DNA of 64,000 bases from Dermatophagoides farinae (lineage: Eukaryota > Arthropoda > Arachnida > Sarcoptiformes > Pyroglyphidae). Shown in pieces: positions 45,390 to 56,440 of this stretch (positions are counted from its first letter, which is position 1; each line of letters starts with the position of its first letter). The stretch spans positions 3,603,001-3,667,000 of the forward strand of contig NC_134684.1 in NCBI RefSeq assembly GCF_024713945.1, read 5' to 3'. The notes beneath the pieces were generated by a model. That model was not told the DNA's origin. It searched no databases and saw only the letters and a program-made list of their open reading frames with translations. The translations under genes were made by a program, and so were the position numbers.

Positions 45390-45521
45390 TATGGAATTAT
45401 TTCGGGCACAAGAATGGATTATTGGACACAAATATTGAATCAAACCACATTCATTGTTCATAGTTAATTAAATAATAATGGCAGTTATTAGATTATTAAA
45501 TTAATTGAAGTGAATATACAC

Positions 45522-46181
45522 TTATGGTTTAATATTATGGTTATTATTTAATTCTTGTGGAACAATGTTCTGGAAATGCAATCCACCCGAAGCCATAATA
45601 GTATAATGGCGGCGACATTTGCGTGTAGATTTCTCAAAAAATTGGGAACAAATTTTTGCAAGTCCTTCAACTTGTTCATATAAATCGTTGAATGCTCTCG
45701 GTGGACAAATAGCATTGATATTGGAAACCAAACATTGTAGATATGTGTTTTTGAATTCACAGCAAACTTGTTGAGCAGGTGCAATCGAATCATAATCTTC
45801 ATCATCTTTATCGTCTTTATCATCTTTATCATATTTTGTTTTCTTAAAATCATAACGAATTCGACTTTTTTCACGGAATCTTGCAATACAAAGATCATGA
45901 ATCAAGTCTTTATATTGTTGACATTGATCATTTGGATTTGAGTCATTGCCATTTTTCAAAACTTCGTGCATCAACTGTCTCATCGACAATTCTTGCGTTA
46001 GTGGTGTTTTTTCCGTTGATAATACATCATCATCAGCGTAGAATAGATTAGCATTATTGTCATCATCGGTATCGATGTAATCTGGATCATGTGGTTTTTG
46101 GTTCAAAGTTAATGAATAACATAAGTTATAGCCAATAAGGATGACCATAAAAACTAAAACATGTTGATGATTCAAAGTCAT
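45522..46181 (-). CDS. Secreted Cys-containing protein, family not recognised
   Basis: 219 residues, single exon from the ATG at 46181. The N terminus, VLVFMVILIGYNLCYSLT, is a clear signal peptide (about 1-24). An acidic low-complexity stretch follows, then a Cys domain (about 86-192): C...C, a (KDD)n linker, then CC...YLQC...C...C...C before RRHYTIMASGG. The pattern CCxFxNTYxxC with eight or so cysteines suggests disulphide pairs, so an extracellular protein. I do not recognise a family; it may be lineage-specific. It sits between the 3.4-kb insert and a meiotic HORMA gene, with which it is head-to-head. Confidence 0.65.
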   Translation of the reverse strand: MTLNHQHVLVFMVILIGYNLCYSLTLNQKPHDPDYIDTDDDNNANLFYADDDVLSTEKTPLTQELSMRQLMHEVLKNGNDSNPNDQCQQYKDLIHDLCIARFREKSRIRYDFKKTKYDKDDKDDKDDEDYDSIAPAQQVCCEFKNTYLQCLVSNINAICPPRAFNDLYEQVEGLAKICSQFFEKSTRKCRRHYTIMASGGLHFQNIVPQELNNNHNIKP

Positions 46182-46576
46182 GATGATCGATGAATTGATT
46201 GTTTACAAACCATATACTATCATTTCATGGATTGATGTTTTTTTATATATAAAAAAAACTGTAGGAAGTTAATCTGATGTTTAAAATAAATTTCGAAGAA
46301 AATTTTGGTTGCCAATACAATGTTGCAAAAAAAATCGATTTTTCTTGAAAATAACATTGAACCAGCGGCAGTTTAAAAAAAAATAAATTTACCGGAAATC
46401 CGTGTTGAACTAGGAAATGTTCCTGTAAAACGACGTATAACACAATCGTTCGATTCGAATTTTGAAAAAAATAAAATCTTTTCATGTGAAAAAAATAGTT
46501 AAATTAAATTTTATTTTAAATTTGTTTTTGTTTTGTAAAATTTAATTATTAATTATAGGAAAAAAACCAATCAACT
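46182..46576. promoter_or_regulatory. Divergent intergenic region, secreted orphan / HORMA gene
   Basis: 395 AT-rich bases between divergent starts, presumably both promoters. I see no clear element other than A/T runs. Confidence 0.35.
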
Positions 46577-47303
46577 ATGAATAATAAGGATCTGACATCA
46601 TATTTGTGTAAACTTACTGGTTATACACTATCCACTATTCTATATGTACGAAATTTTTTCAATGAAAATTCATATTCACCATTAGATTTTGGCCCAATAC
46701 GATTACGAATTCTGAAAGATGGTTCAAATGAAGCGGTGAAAAATTTGATAAACTACATGAAAAATTGTTTTCGGCCATTGAAATATTGTTATCTGAAAAC
46801 ATTAGTGATGGAAATCCATGATTCATTCAATGTGATTGAAAGTTATGATCTTACTTATGATTATTCAATGTAATGACTGATTACTACTAAATGTATTGAT
46901 AATAATTATTAATAATATTTTTCTAATACTTTCTAGTCAACTAAATGAAGATCCACAACAATTTCTTCGGAAAAACGATATCGATTTAATGTTGAATTTA
47001 ATCGAAACACTTGAACAAATGAAATCCATTCCAAAAAATAGACATTACAATGTTGTATTCAAATTATACTACAATGATATTGTACCAATTGATTATGAAC
47101 CACCTGGATTCGTACCATATAAATCCAACAGTAGCAATTGCAGCAGAAATTTGAATATTTACAACCATGTTACTACTCATGAACAATCATTTTCAATTCA
47201 AATTAAATCCAATGAAGAAAATTTAAAATCATCTGATGATCATGAGAATGACAGTAGCCAAATTTCAAACAAGCGATCACAACAATTGTATGGCAACAAA
47301 TGA
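46577..47303 (+). CDS. HORMA-domain meiotic protein (HORMAD1/2-like, short)
   Basis: Join(46577..46869, 46937..47303), 219 residues. The HORMA core is readable: TLSTILYVRNFFNENSY (HORMAD: ITYLRGIFPEDSY), the FGPIRLRILKD strand, a helix with LINYMKNCFRPLKYCYLKTLVMEIH, a SYDLTYDYS strand, and, after the splice, VFKLYYNDIVPIDYEPPGFV, close to MKLFYYDEVTPPDYQPPGF of HORMAD1. HORMADs coat unsynapsed meiotic chromosome axes and control recombination and checkpoint signalling. The tail after the domain is only about 60 residues, Asn/Ser-rich, with no zinc finger or evident closure motif. A MAD2-like or REV7-like assignment fits less well, because of the YxPPGF signature. Confidence 0.8.
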
Positions 47304-47348
47304 TGAATCTCATTGGTGAATAGAATCACACACACATTCATAAACACT

Positions 47349-47366
47349 GCCTATCACGTGATATTA
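47349..47366. promoter_or_regulatory. E-box palindrome upstream of KTI12
   Basis: TATCACGTGATA (47352-47363) is a 12-base palindrome with a CACGTG core, 86 bases before the KTI12 start. A second half-match, GTGTCACG, follows at about 47368-47375. The 11-base TATCACGTGAT also occurs in the HMGXB4/NDUFB7 promoter (62134-62144). Confidence 0.55.
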
Positions 47367-47448
47367 GTGTCACGTTTTTTTCAATTTCATATAAAAATGT
47401 TTATTCTTATTCCAAGTTAATTTCTAATTATTTAATAATAAATAAAAA

Positions 47449-48321
47449 ATGCCTTTAATTGTTATATGTGGAAAACCATTGACAGGAAAATCAACAACAG
47501 CAAAAACATTACAATCATTTTTCAAAGAAAAATGTTTGATAATCGTTAGTGATGAAGAAAAACTCTGTGAACAAGGATTGGATACAATTTATCGTAATGC
47601 ACAAAATGAAAAAGATTTACGTTCTTGGCTTAAATCTGAAGTTCAACGTCATCTTAGTTCACCAGACACTGTGGTCATATTGGATTCATCTAATTACATT
47701 AAAGGTTTCCGATATGAATTGTATTGTATGTGTAAACAATTTCAACAAACATTTGCACTAATCGAATGTTTACCACCGATGGATACATTGGATGAATATG
47801 AACTATTTATCAATGAACATTTCGATAACAAAACAACAATCGAACAAAATGATGTTCGGATACGAAATTATAGCAAAGAAATATTCGATGAATTATGTGA
47901 ACGTTATGAACCACCCACGGCTTCTAATCGTTGGGAAAAACCATTGTTTCGGATTGAATTTAAATCTGAACAATTACCATTGAAAGAAATCCACGAAGCG
48001 CTATTTCAACATTCGAAACTAAAACCTAATCGAAGCACACAATCAACACCGATGACAACCGATAATTTTATCATGGAATTGGATAATCAAACACAATTGA
48101 CAGTGAAACAAATTCAAACGGCACTTCAATTGAATCAACTTCATGGAATTCGAATCACCGGCACAGATGTGATGGTCAATCTAAACAGAAAGATTCCAAT
48201 AGCAGAATTGAATAAATTTCGGCGACAATTTATTAATTATGCCAAATTGAATCCATTCAATGACAAAGATCGTATTGTAACGGCATTTGTACAGTTTATA
48301 AACAATAGTTCAAATTTCTAA
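47449..48321 (+). CDS. KTI12: KTI12 (Elongator-associated P-loop protein)
   Basis: 290 residues, one exon. MPLIVICGKPLTGKSTTAKTL places the P-loop (GKPLTGKST) at 8-16 as in all KTI12 proteins. VILDSSNYIKGFRYELYCMCKQ (about 75-97) is the Walker B-like and KxxRYxxxC signature, EPPTASNRWEKPLF (about 154-167) matches YExPxxxxRWDxPLF, and the C-terminal tRNA-binding domain fits in length. KTI12 binds tRNA and supports Elongator in making wobble-uridine modifications. Its stop codon overlaps AATAAA by one base (48321-48326), and the next gene converges with only 21 bases between stops. An E-box palindrome lies upstream. Confidence 0.92.
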   Translation: MPLIVICGKPLTGKSTTAKTLQSFFKEKCLIIVSDEEKLCEQGLDTIYRNAQNEKDLRSWLKSEVQRHLSSPDTVVILDSSNYIKGFRYELYCMCKQFQQTFALIECLPPMDTLDEYELFINEHFDNKTTIEQNDVRIRNYSKEIFDELCERYEPPTASNRWEKPLFRIEFKSEQLPLKEIHEALFQHSKLKPNRSTQSTPMTTDNFIMELDNQTQLTVKQIQTALQLNQLHGIRITGTDVMVNLNRKIPIAELNKFRRQFINYAKLNPFNDKDRIVTAFVQFINNSSNF

Positions 48322-48326
48322 ATAAA
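48321..48326 (+). terminator. Poly(A) signal overlapping the KTI12 stop codon
   Basis: The sequence TAAATAAA reads as the stop TAA (48319-48321) and AATAAA (48321-48326) sharing one base. Cleavage 10-30 bases further on would fall inside the MTPAP coding end. Confidence 0.6.
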
Positions 48327-48342
48327 GTCAAAAAAATGGTGT

Positions 48343-49958
48343 TCAACGAACTGATTGATTATTGCGTTTTTCAAGTGTTTTAAAATATTCTGGATCAAGT
48401 AGATTGGCCAGATGAAAATCCGTACAATGCATTGCATCTAATGAATTGTATGCTTGTAGTAATAATTTTTTAAATTCAACACCGCTAACATTTTTACAAA
48501 TATTCAATGTAGGTTCCATTGGATTTTCAATGAAAAGTGGTGAAAAATCGGGCTTTGCAAATGATTTTCCTGTTTGTATCGACATGGCTATATATATTGA
48601 AATTAGGAGCAAAAATGAAAAAAAATGGTAAAAAAAAATTATAAAATGATCAAAAACAAATTTACCTTGTTTTTCAAAATTAAATGAAACTAAAAATTCA
48701 AAAAATAAGTAAAACATTTTCATTGTATTTAAAACGGGCTTCTGTTGTTGTTCACTACCATCATCTGTTTTTGTATCGATATCATTGATTGGTTTTAAAA
48801 TTTGTTCATTCTGAAGAAAATAGATGGCCAATACAAGTATTTGAAAATTTGAAAACCAATTACCCGGGATGGATTTGACGACACCTAAAGAAAAAGTAAA
48901 ACGGTTATATTTTATATGATTATTAAATTATAACTAAACTCAATCAATTTACCATGTTGTTTTGACCAATATTTGAGAAAAAGTAAAAATTGTTTAATGT
49001 TTGGATGTTGTGAAACACAATAATGAAGATAATCAGCCATTAATAATCCATGATGACCAGTTTCTGGAGATAATTCAATCGAAACATCAATATCGATAGG
49101 TGCCAAATCGAAACTCATCTTGACGATTGGTACTCTTGCCCTTAGTATTCGATTAACTTTGGATATATTTGGCATAAAATTACGAACAATATCGGCAATT
49201 AGTGATAAACATTGCTGTGTTTGATCACGTTCGGATTTCAATTCAGGCATAGCAAAATTTATGTCCCGATTTTTTCTCCATTGATGAGCATGTAAAATAG
49301 CCAAATCTAGATCACTGGTTGAATCGCCCAGACCGGCTAATGATGAACCAAATGGATAGATATTGAAATCAGCAAAAACACTATGACAAATAATGTCTTC
49401 CAATTGTGTGATTAGAAAATATCTGAGCTGCACATCTAATTCATTCAATGAATTCATTTCGGTCAGATGAGCAATCAATTGTTCATTGGTTGGAAATCTG
49501 TCCTTCAATTCAGAACAACTTAATGATTTTTTGAAATTCGTTCCAAGCTCATAATGTGATTTTGATGGTGTATGATGATGACCGGTGGTTGAAAAATTAG
49601 TCTCCATCATCCGTGTTCGAATGGGCAATGCATGTAAATTATATCCACAAATCGATTGAATTTTTGCCACATCATCTATTTTATTCAATCGTATCAAGAC
49701 AAAATTTCGTCTCCGATAATTCCATGACCAAAATTGATCGATTTTAACATTCAAATGTTCACTTAAAGAAGGACCATTTATCATTGAAATGGAATTTTTC
49801 GTGGCCAAATTTTCTACCAATATCAATCGTTTGCTATCATTTTTGTTCGTTTTGATTAGATCATTGAAATTAATTCTACTTGAAAATGAACATCTTGATG
49901 AATTATTATTATTATGTAATATTTTACGATAAATAATATGTGATTGTCTTGAATGCAT
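48343..49958 (-). CDS. MTPAP: Mitochondrial poly(A) polymerase (MTPAP)
   Basis: Complement(48343..48587, 48666..48884, 48953..49958), 489 residues. A basic, Ser-rich N terminus without acids in the first 30 residues fits a mitochondrial presequence. An RNA-binding-like domain with KRLILVENL and FVLIRL precedes the nucleotidyltransferase core: FGSSLAGLGDSTSDLDLAI (D216, D218) and APIDIDVSI (D291). The central/PAP-associated part contains FLLFLKYWSKQHG and NWFSNFQILVLAIYFLQ. The last exon, PDFSPLFIENPMEPTLNICKNVS, is nearly identical in plan to human [21 protein letters not shown]. It adds poly(A) to mitochondrial transcripts. It shares a 547-base divergent promoter with the acyltransferase gene. 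Confidence 0.92.
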
Positions 49959-50233
49959 TTTTTTTTTTTTGTTGAATAAATCTCATCACATCATCATGAA
50001 ATATTTCATGTTGTTTGAACAATTCACACACATGTGTGTGTGTGCATGCATGAATTTACATTTCATTCATAAATATCGTTCTGATCTGACGCTTGCGCAT
50101 TCTGGCGACATTTTTTTGCGAATAATTACATTTGAAAATCGGAAACTATGTATATATTTAATCATTAATCAATCAATAAAATTTAGATTTTTGATTGGAA
50201 ATTAATTTTTTCAAATAAATAATTACCCTATTA

Positions 50234-50264
<31 letters not shown>

Positions 50265-50505
50265 TGTACCTCACTGATAGAGAAATTTCCTGTGTAAAGG
50301 TCTTTTTCTTTTTTTTTTTTTTTGTTAATACTGATGATGATAACCTTGAGTTGGTCGATTATTTTATTTTGTTGATTTGATAAATTGAAAAATTTCATAT
50401 GATAAAAAAAAATAATCAAATTGAAATGAATATATATATAGAAAAAAACCAGGATCAAATGTAGCCAAAACGAACATCAGTGTTTTCTTTTTTTTTTTTT
50501 TTTGA
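49959..50505. promoter_or_regulatory. Divergent promoter region MTPAP / acyltransferase
   Basis: 547 bases. It contains a CTTGCGCATT element (50092-50101; TGCGCA at 50094-50099) resembling an NRF1 half site, a (GT)n array at about 50235-50259 and A/T runs. The CG-containing patch at 50080-50120 is the best promoter candidate. Confidence 0.4.
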
Positions 50506-51934
50506 ATGAATAAATCAGCCACAATGTTGAATAGATTGTTATTTTATACAAATTTAACCCTACTATTCATCACCTGTTCTGTGATGAGCATCATACAATG
50601 GTTAAACTATATGATTACATCGAAAATAGATCGTAAATGGCAATTACGAATCAATTTTCTTATGCAAGAATTGATATTTTCTCGTAAGTTGAAATGTTTT
50701 TTTTGAATCAATCGATTATTTTTTGTTTGTATTGTTTGTAATTCACAGAATTTACAGTATGTCTTGAATGGTTCTGTCAAACTCGTATACGATTGTTTGT
50801 CAATAAAAGAAAAACGTTCGATAGTTATGGCCAAAAACCGGCATTAGTAATCAGTAATCATCGTTATCCAAATGATTTTATGTTTTTTCTCATATTTATC
50901 AAAATGTTTGGACCATTGGGAGCGGCCAAATCTTTTGTCAAATATGAATTACGTCATGTACCGATTTTTGGTTGGTCATTTTTGTTCAGTGAACATATTT
51001 TTCTCAAACGAGATTGGCAACAAGATAAGAAAAATATTTCAAATTCATTGAAAAATCTAAACAATTCGATTGTACCGATTTCTGTGTTTTTCATGCCTGA
51101 AGGAACGAGATTTACTCAAAGAAAACATGAAATCGGTATAGATTATGCTAAAGAAAACCAATTACCCATATTCAAACATCATCTGATTCCTCGTGCCAAA
51201 GGATTCAATTATATTCTACGATATATACGTGAAAATTGTAAGATAAATTTTTAAACAAAAATCACCTATCTGAACATTATTCACTGAAAAAAAATTTTTT
51301 TGTTTGTAGATTCCAACGATGATTTCAACATCTATAATATGGAATTGATCCAAGCACAAGATTCGGCTGATATTAATTGGAAAAATTTTTTTCTTTGTCA
51401 AAAATTATCTGCCGATTTTTATCTGGAACAAATCACTGCTAATCAATTACCGGAACCGGATGCCGATGATAGTAAATATACGGAACTTTTGTATGAAATA
51501 TTTAACAAAAAAGTAAATCCATTAGATCATACTATAGTGGTATTATAAAACAGTGATGAAAATTTTTTTTCTGCTTTTCAGGATCAAATTGTTGAACAAC
51601 ATCGGACACATTCATTCATACCAAATTGTGAGGTGATCATCAATCATCAACGATCCATTTTAACATTGTTACGTTGTATTGCCATGAATATAGTGATCGG
51701 TGGAAGCATTGTTTATTATTTATTCTATTATATAACATTTATCCTCCATAATCCGATTATACGTTGGATTTTTCTATTGATTAGCATCATAGGTAATGAA
51801 AAATTTGCGAAAAAAACCATTTCATTTCATTTTATTTTCAATTTTTCTTCACAGTAATTTACGCCCTATATATGGCATTTAAAAGTGCAAAAGTTTCGAA
51901 TTATGGTGAAAAGAAAGCCAAAAAAATGAATTGA
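50506..51934 (+). CDS. Lysophosphatidic acid acyltransferase (AGPAT3/4/5-type)
   Basis: Join(50506..50683, 50749..51237, 51310..51512, 51582..51792, 51855..51934), 386 residues, all phases consistent. Motif I is NHRYPND (N96-H97-x4-D102), the catalytic NHx4D box. GAAKSFVKYELRHVPIFGWSFLFSEHIFLKRDW is motif II, EGTR (177-180) motif III and LIPRAKGF motif IV. Hydrophobic segments near the N terminus (about 10-32) and near the C terminus (about 310-365) anchor it in the ER membrane. The enzyme converts lysophosphatidic acid to phosphatidic acid. The C-terminal transmembrane pair and KKAKKMN tail match the AGPAT3/4/5 branch rather than AGPAT1/2; the KKxx-like end may aid ER retrieval. It converges on ADAR with 45 bases between stops. 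Confidence 0.88.
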
Positions 51935-51979
51935 TTATTGAACTGATAACAAATGATGATTTTTCATAATAATAATGCC

Positions 51980-54343
51980 TTATTCTAACGTTATTATCTC
52001 TTTATCTTTAAGATGATTATCGTCGTTATTATTATTATTAGTGGTAGAATCGTCGTTATTTTGTTCCGATTCTTGTTGCTGCATCGATAATGATGATGGT
52101 GGCTGTGGTAATGTTGATGACAAAATAGGAAATTGATCCACATCAATGGGTGCTGGAACCCAGGTTCTAAGATTACTTTCTTTTAATGTGGTGAATAATC
52201 CAATTTTAGCTTGGTGATATGTACGCGAAATATGTTTTACAAAATGATAATTTTTATCCACACAATTGGATATTGATAATTTTTCCACATTCATATCATC
52301 AGGTTTTTCGGTTAAATGTATCTCCTGACAAATATCCGGATAATTAGTGATTAGATTCATGAATCGTTCCAATAAATTTCGTTTTGATAAGCGAGAACTT
52401 TCATCATTGAAAAAATTTGTACCAGTTTCACAGCGAATAATTTCTATATCTTCAAATATTTGTTCAGAAGATTTCGGTTCCATATGGCTATACCAATTGT
52501 GTGAATACGATGGAATGAATGAAAACTATGGGTAAAAAAATAATATTAGCTTTGAATATTTTGAATTCACTGTAAATTTACTGTTGAGTCTTTGGATGAA
52601 AATGATAATTTATCATAAAATCCAACTTTACATTCATTGAGTCGGTAACCAGGTAGTTTTTCAAGTTTGCTGTTCATTTTTTCCTTATCAATACGTCCAT
52701 GTAATGCGCGAACAAGATGAGTATAACGAAATAGATTTGAAACAACCAAACTTTCAATATAAATTGGTTCTAGAAACAGACTCAACAATGATCCTTGAAT
52801 ACCGACAACATTCCATAGGGCTATTTTATCCGAACATGACATGAATGTACAACGTTGAGTGGAAATAAGAATACCATCCCAGGTAGCTATGTAATTAGTT
52901 GGCATCGGAACAGTACCTTGTCCTTTTTCAATTTTACATCGTAATACTCCTTTGGGGACTTGATTATTTTTGAGATTTTCCTAGAAACAAAAAATGATTG
53001 AAATTAGCAACATTGGAAAAACAACAAACACATTATTTACATTGAAATTAAATACTCGTGCATCACCACATGGAGGTGATGTTATGAATAAATGCAATTT
53101 AAGATGGTTTTTCAATCGAAAACGTTTTCCACTCGAATCACTTGGCTCAAGAATGAACTCAGGTTTATCTAATGGGAAAAAGATTACCAGAATTTTCTAG
53201 CGATATTTTCACTCAAATTACCATTCAAATTGTTTGCCAATAAATTTTCCAAATGATCATATAAAACTTGTAATAAACTTCGACGAGCCATCACTTCGGC
53301 ATGTGAATCATGTACAACATTACCATCAAGAGATAGATTCTCACTAGCTAAACATTTAGTTCCAGTTCCAATACATAAAACTTGAACACTTTTATCGATA
53401 TCTGAAACCAGTACAAAGCCAGCCATTTCTTTGTATCGCCATAAATCCTGTTGAATAAAATTAAGTCTAGCACGTTCATCGGAGATCAATTTATTGATTA
53501 ATTTGTTCAGGTTGATTGGATTGATTGTATCTGACCATTTTTCAAACACTTTTTCACAGATAAGTTGCGAAAAATCTGCATCTTGCATGAATTTTAATGT
53601 ATACGATTTAAGTGCTGGTTCGATATTAATGGTTATATTAATGGATTGTTCATCATTATTTGCTTCGACTATTTCCGAATCTTGTTTAGGAATGAATTCA
53701 ATCTCGTTTGGCAAAAACTCTTCTAAGGAAATTTCATTTTTTTCTGTTTGATTTTTTTGAACATATTCATCGAGACTCTTAGAAGCAGAATCACTATTTC
53801 TGTTTCGCTTTTTCTTTCGTTTATTCTTACTTTTCTCTGTGGACAATGGTAAGAATCGAGTAAAAAAGCTAATAGCATTTTGTGCGGCTTTTTGTTTGGA
53901 TTCTTGTTTACTTTTAGCTTTACCAATAAAATTGCCAATATTTTGTATTGTTATCCACGTTTCATGTAAAGGATCATGAGCTTGGCCGATAGAACCTTTA
54001 TCAATGATTTTAACAGCATTGCTATTATTTGCAAAAAGTTCATGTAGAACTTGGATAGGAGATTTGTCCAAAGAAAAAACTAAAATGAAAATACAAATAT
54101 TAGAAAATAATTGAGTTTGATACAATAGAATTGAAATCACAATAATTTACTTGCTCTTAAGCGGGCAATAATTTCATCAATTTCTTCTTGACTCATTGTT
54201 ATATTAATATCTTCATTTTCATTATTTTCATAATTTGTTTCGACAATTTTTCGTTTATTGTCATTTTCCTGTCGAACGTTTTGTATGAAATTCTCTAGAA
54301 GATTAACATTAGAACCACCGGAACACGTGGCATCAGTTTCCAT
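51980..54343 (-). CDS. Adar: Double-stranded RNA adenosine deaminase (ADAR)
   Basis: Complement(51980..52525, 52582..52980, 53041..53168, 53222..54079, 54151..54343), 707 residues. One dsRNA-binding domain is visible (about 67-135; SPIQVLHELF, FIGKAKSKQESKQKAAQNA). After a charged linker the deaminase domain shows GTGTKCL, DSHAEVMARRSLL (zinc-binding His and catalytic Glu), PPCGDARVF and MSCSDKIALWNVVGIQGSLLSLFLEPIY (the three zinc ligands, His and two Cys). These define an A-to-I editing enzyme on long dsRNA. The 53-base intron at 53169-53221 is chosen over a nearer 19-base GT...AG because it restores the family reading. No Z-alpha domain is seen. KVGFYDKLSF suits the ADAR1-like branch, but a single dsRBD is fewer than usual. 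Confidence 0.9.
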
Positions 54344-54577
54344 TTTTTAATTGGAAGTGACGAAATGAAAAAATTTTGGAACGATTTTGGAAATATTCGG
54401 GATCGAGTAAAACAAAACGTACATCGTGACTCACTGGACAATCGATACAATCGAATAATTTCAATATTGTGAAACGAAAACGAGAAATCCACCGCGCGAC
54501 CTAAAATCATTGTTTGAATTAATTACATGAAATCATCATTAATTGTAATGTAAAAAATCCATTATCAATGTTTTTAT
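54344..54577. promoter_or_regulatory. Divergent promoter region ADAR / EOGT
   Basis: 234 bases between start codons. A CG-rich patch, CCACCGCGCGACC (about 54490-54502), is the only GC-rich spot and a likely core promoter area. Confidence 0.4.
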
Positions 54578-56403
54578 ATGATGAAATCATTTGGTATAAT
54601 TATAATCTTAGTAATTATTATAATAATTAATTATACACAATGTGATCGAAAATCAATAACGATACATATTCCATCGATTCCTATACAACATGTTGAATGT
54701 TGGCTCCATAATCAGCTCAATGTTGACAAACATAGACTGATTGATTATTGTCAAAATAATCATAGTAATTTAATTATTACTGATTTAACCAATGGTATGT
54801 CATCATCATTTTAATGATGAAAACTTTTATTCTTATGATTTTTTATTTTTAATATGATAAAGATGATGATGATTGGCAATATAAGAATCAATTTTGTCAA
54901 AAAACAATCACATCCTTTCATCGAAAAAGTCGTTTACCATGTTGGGGTTATGAAATTGATTCGGCCAACGTGAATGATTGTCTTCTATACAAACCTATCT
55001 GTAACGGTTCAAGTCAATCATGGGCAACCGATTCCGATGAACAAATGGACATATTTTTCAACACAGCCGATTTCGGCTATATTCGACAACAACGAAATGA
55101 ACTTCAATATTATTGTCTTCCAAATTCACATAAACAAGCCGCTTCACTTGAATGTACTAAATATACACGATTTTGTCGTGCTAAAAACATTTTTATGAAT
55201 TTTCGAAATTTACTTCATCTACAAGAACCGATCCGATACAGGGAAGATATACTTGATTATGGAGATATTGGTGGCCATGAATGTAATTATTTTCGCAATA
55301 GTCTTCTTAATGAAAATGGTCATAAAAGCCCATTGATGTCTTGGTTTGCTGAAATTTCTCAATTCCGTAATGTATCTCAACAACATTCGGTCAAATGTGA
55401 TGTCAACTTTGATAAACCAACTTACATCATGAAATTGGATGCGACAATCAACATGTATCATCATTTCTGTGATTTTATTAATCTTTATCTTAGTTTCCAT
55501 TTGAATGGTTCATTCAGTCGTGATAATCAAATCTTAATCTGGGATTCCTATCCATATCGATCAAATTTTGGTGTTGTTTGGCAGGCATTCACCCGAAATG
55601 AACTAATGAATCTATCCATGTTGAAAGGCAAAAATGTCTGCTTTAATGATGTTATTTTTCCATTATTACCACGAATGATTTATGGTTTATATTATAATAT
55701 GCCATTGATTCCAGGCTGTAGTAATAGTGGAATTTTTCGTGCTTTCAATCGCCACTTATTATTTCATCTTAATCTTAAAGATTCTGAAAGTATTATTACT
55801 GATAATAATCTAGATAATGTGATAAATATAACATTCATCAAACGAAATACTCGATATCGACAAATACTGAATCAACAACAGCTAATCGATTCTTTAAAAT
55901 CATATCTGAAAGCACAAAATCAAACGATCAAAGTAAACATTCGAATGGTTGATTTTAATCATCGAATGCCATTCATTGAACAGGTTCGTTTGTCATCCCA
56001 AACCGACATATTGATCGGTATACATGGCGCCGGATTAACGCATACATTATTTCAACCGGATTACGGAATTCTTTTTGAATTATACAATTGTGAGGATCAT
56101 GATTGCTACAGAGATTTAGCTCGTTTACGTGGCATACATTACCTGACATGGCAAAATCAAACAAAATTCAAAATCATCACCGATGATTCGCAAAAAGCTG
56201 ATCAACAAGCAATTGGAGCAGCACATGCCAAATTTGTTAACTATCAATTTGACCAGGATGAATTTGTCCGAATAACCTGGCAAGCCATCGGTTTGGTTCG
56301 TAAACGGAAAAAATTATTTATTCAGAATATTAAATATGAATTCATAAATCAAAATGATGATGATGATGATAATGTATTAAATGCTAATAAAGTTGAATTA
56401 TAA
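54578..56403 (+). CDS. EOGT: EGF-domain-specific O-GlcNAc transferase (EOGT)
   Basis: Join(54578..54794, 54863..56403), 585 residues. A hydrophobic signal segment (IIIILVIIIIINYTQC, about 6-21) targets the ER. The glycosyltransferase body is highly conserved: CWGYEID, DIFFNTADFGYIRQQRNE, DYGDIGGHECNY, KSPLMSWFAE, KPTYIMKLDATINMYHHFCDFINLYLS, LLPRMIYGLYYN, GIHGAGLTHTLFQPDYGILFELYNCEDHDCYRDLARLRGIHYLTW. The HGAGLTH block is the GT61 family signature. It ends KVEL, an ER-retrieval signal of the KDEL type; human EOGT ends HDEL. EOGT adds O-GlcNAc to folded EGF repeats of Notch, Dumpy and similar secreted proteins. An acidic poly-Asp run precedes the tail. It converges on the MYT1-type gene with 37 bases between stops. 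Confidence 0.95.
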
Positions 56404-56440
56404 TGATAAAATTGGAATCGAATACAAAAAAAAATAATAA

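Noticed and set aside
45249-45467. 72-codon frame at the right end of the 3.4-kb insert
   Set aside because: Lies in the subterminal repeat and crosses the terminal inverted repeat into flanking DNA.
53169-53203. 19-base GT...AG gap as the ADAR intron
   Set aside because: Too short to splice. The 53-base intron from 53221 to 53169 gives the family reading and normal size.
54295-54510. 71-codon minus-strand frame upstream of ADAR
   Set aside because: Overlaps the ADAR start in another frame and has no recognisable content; most likely 5' UTR.
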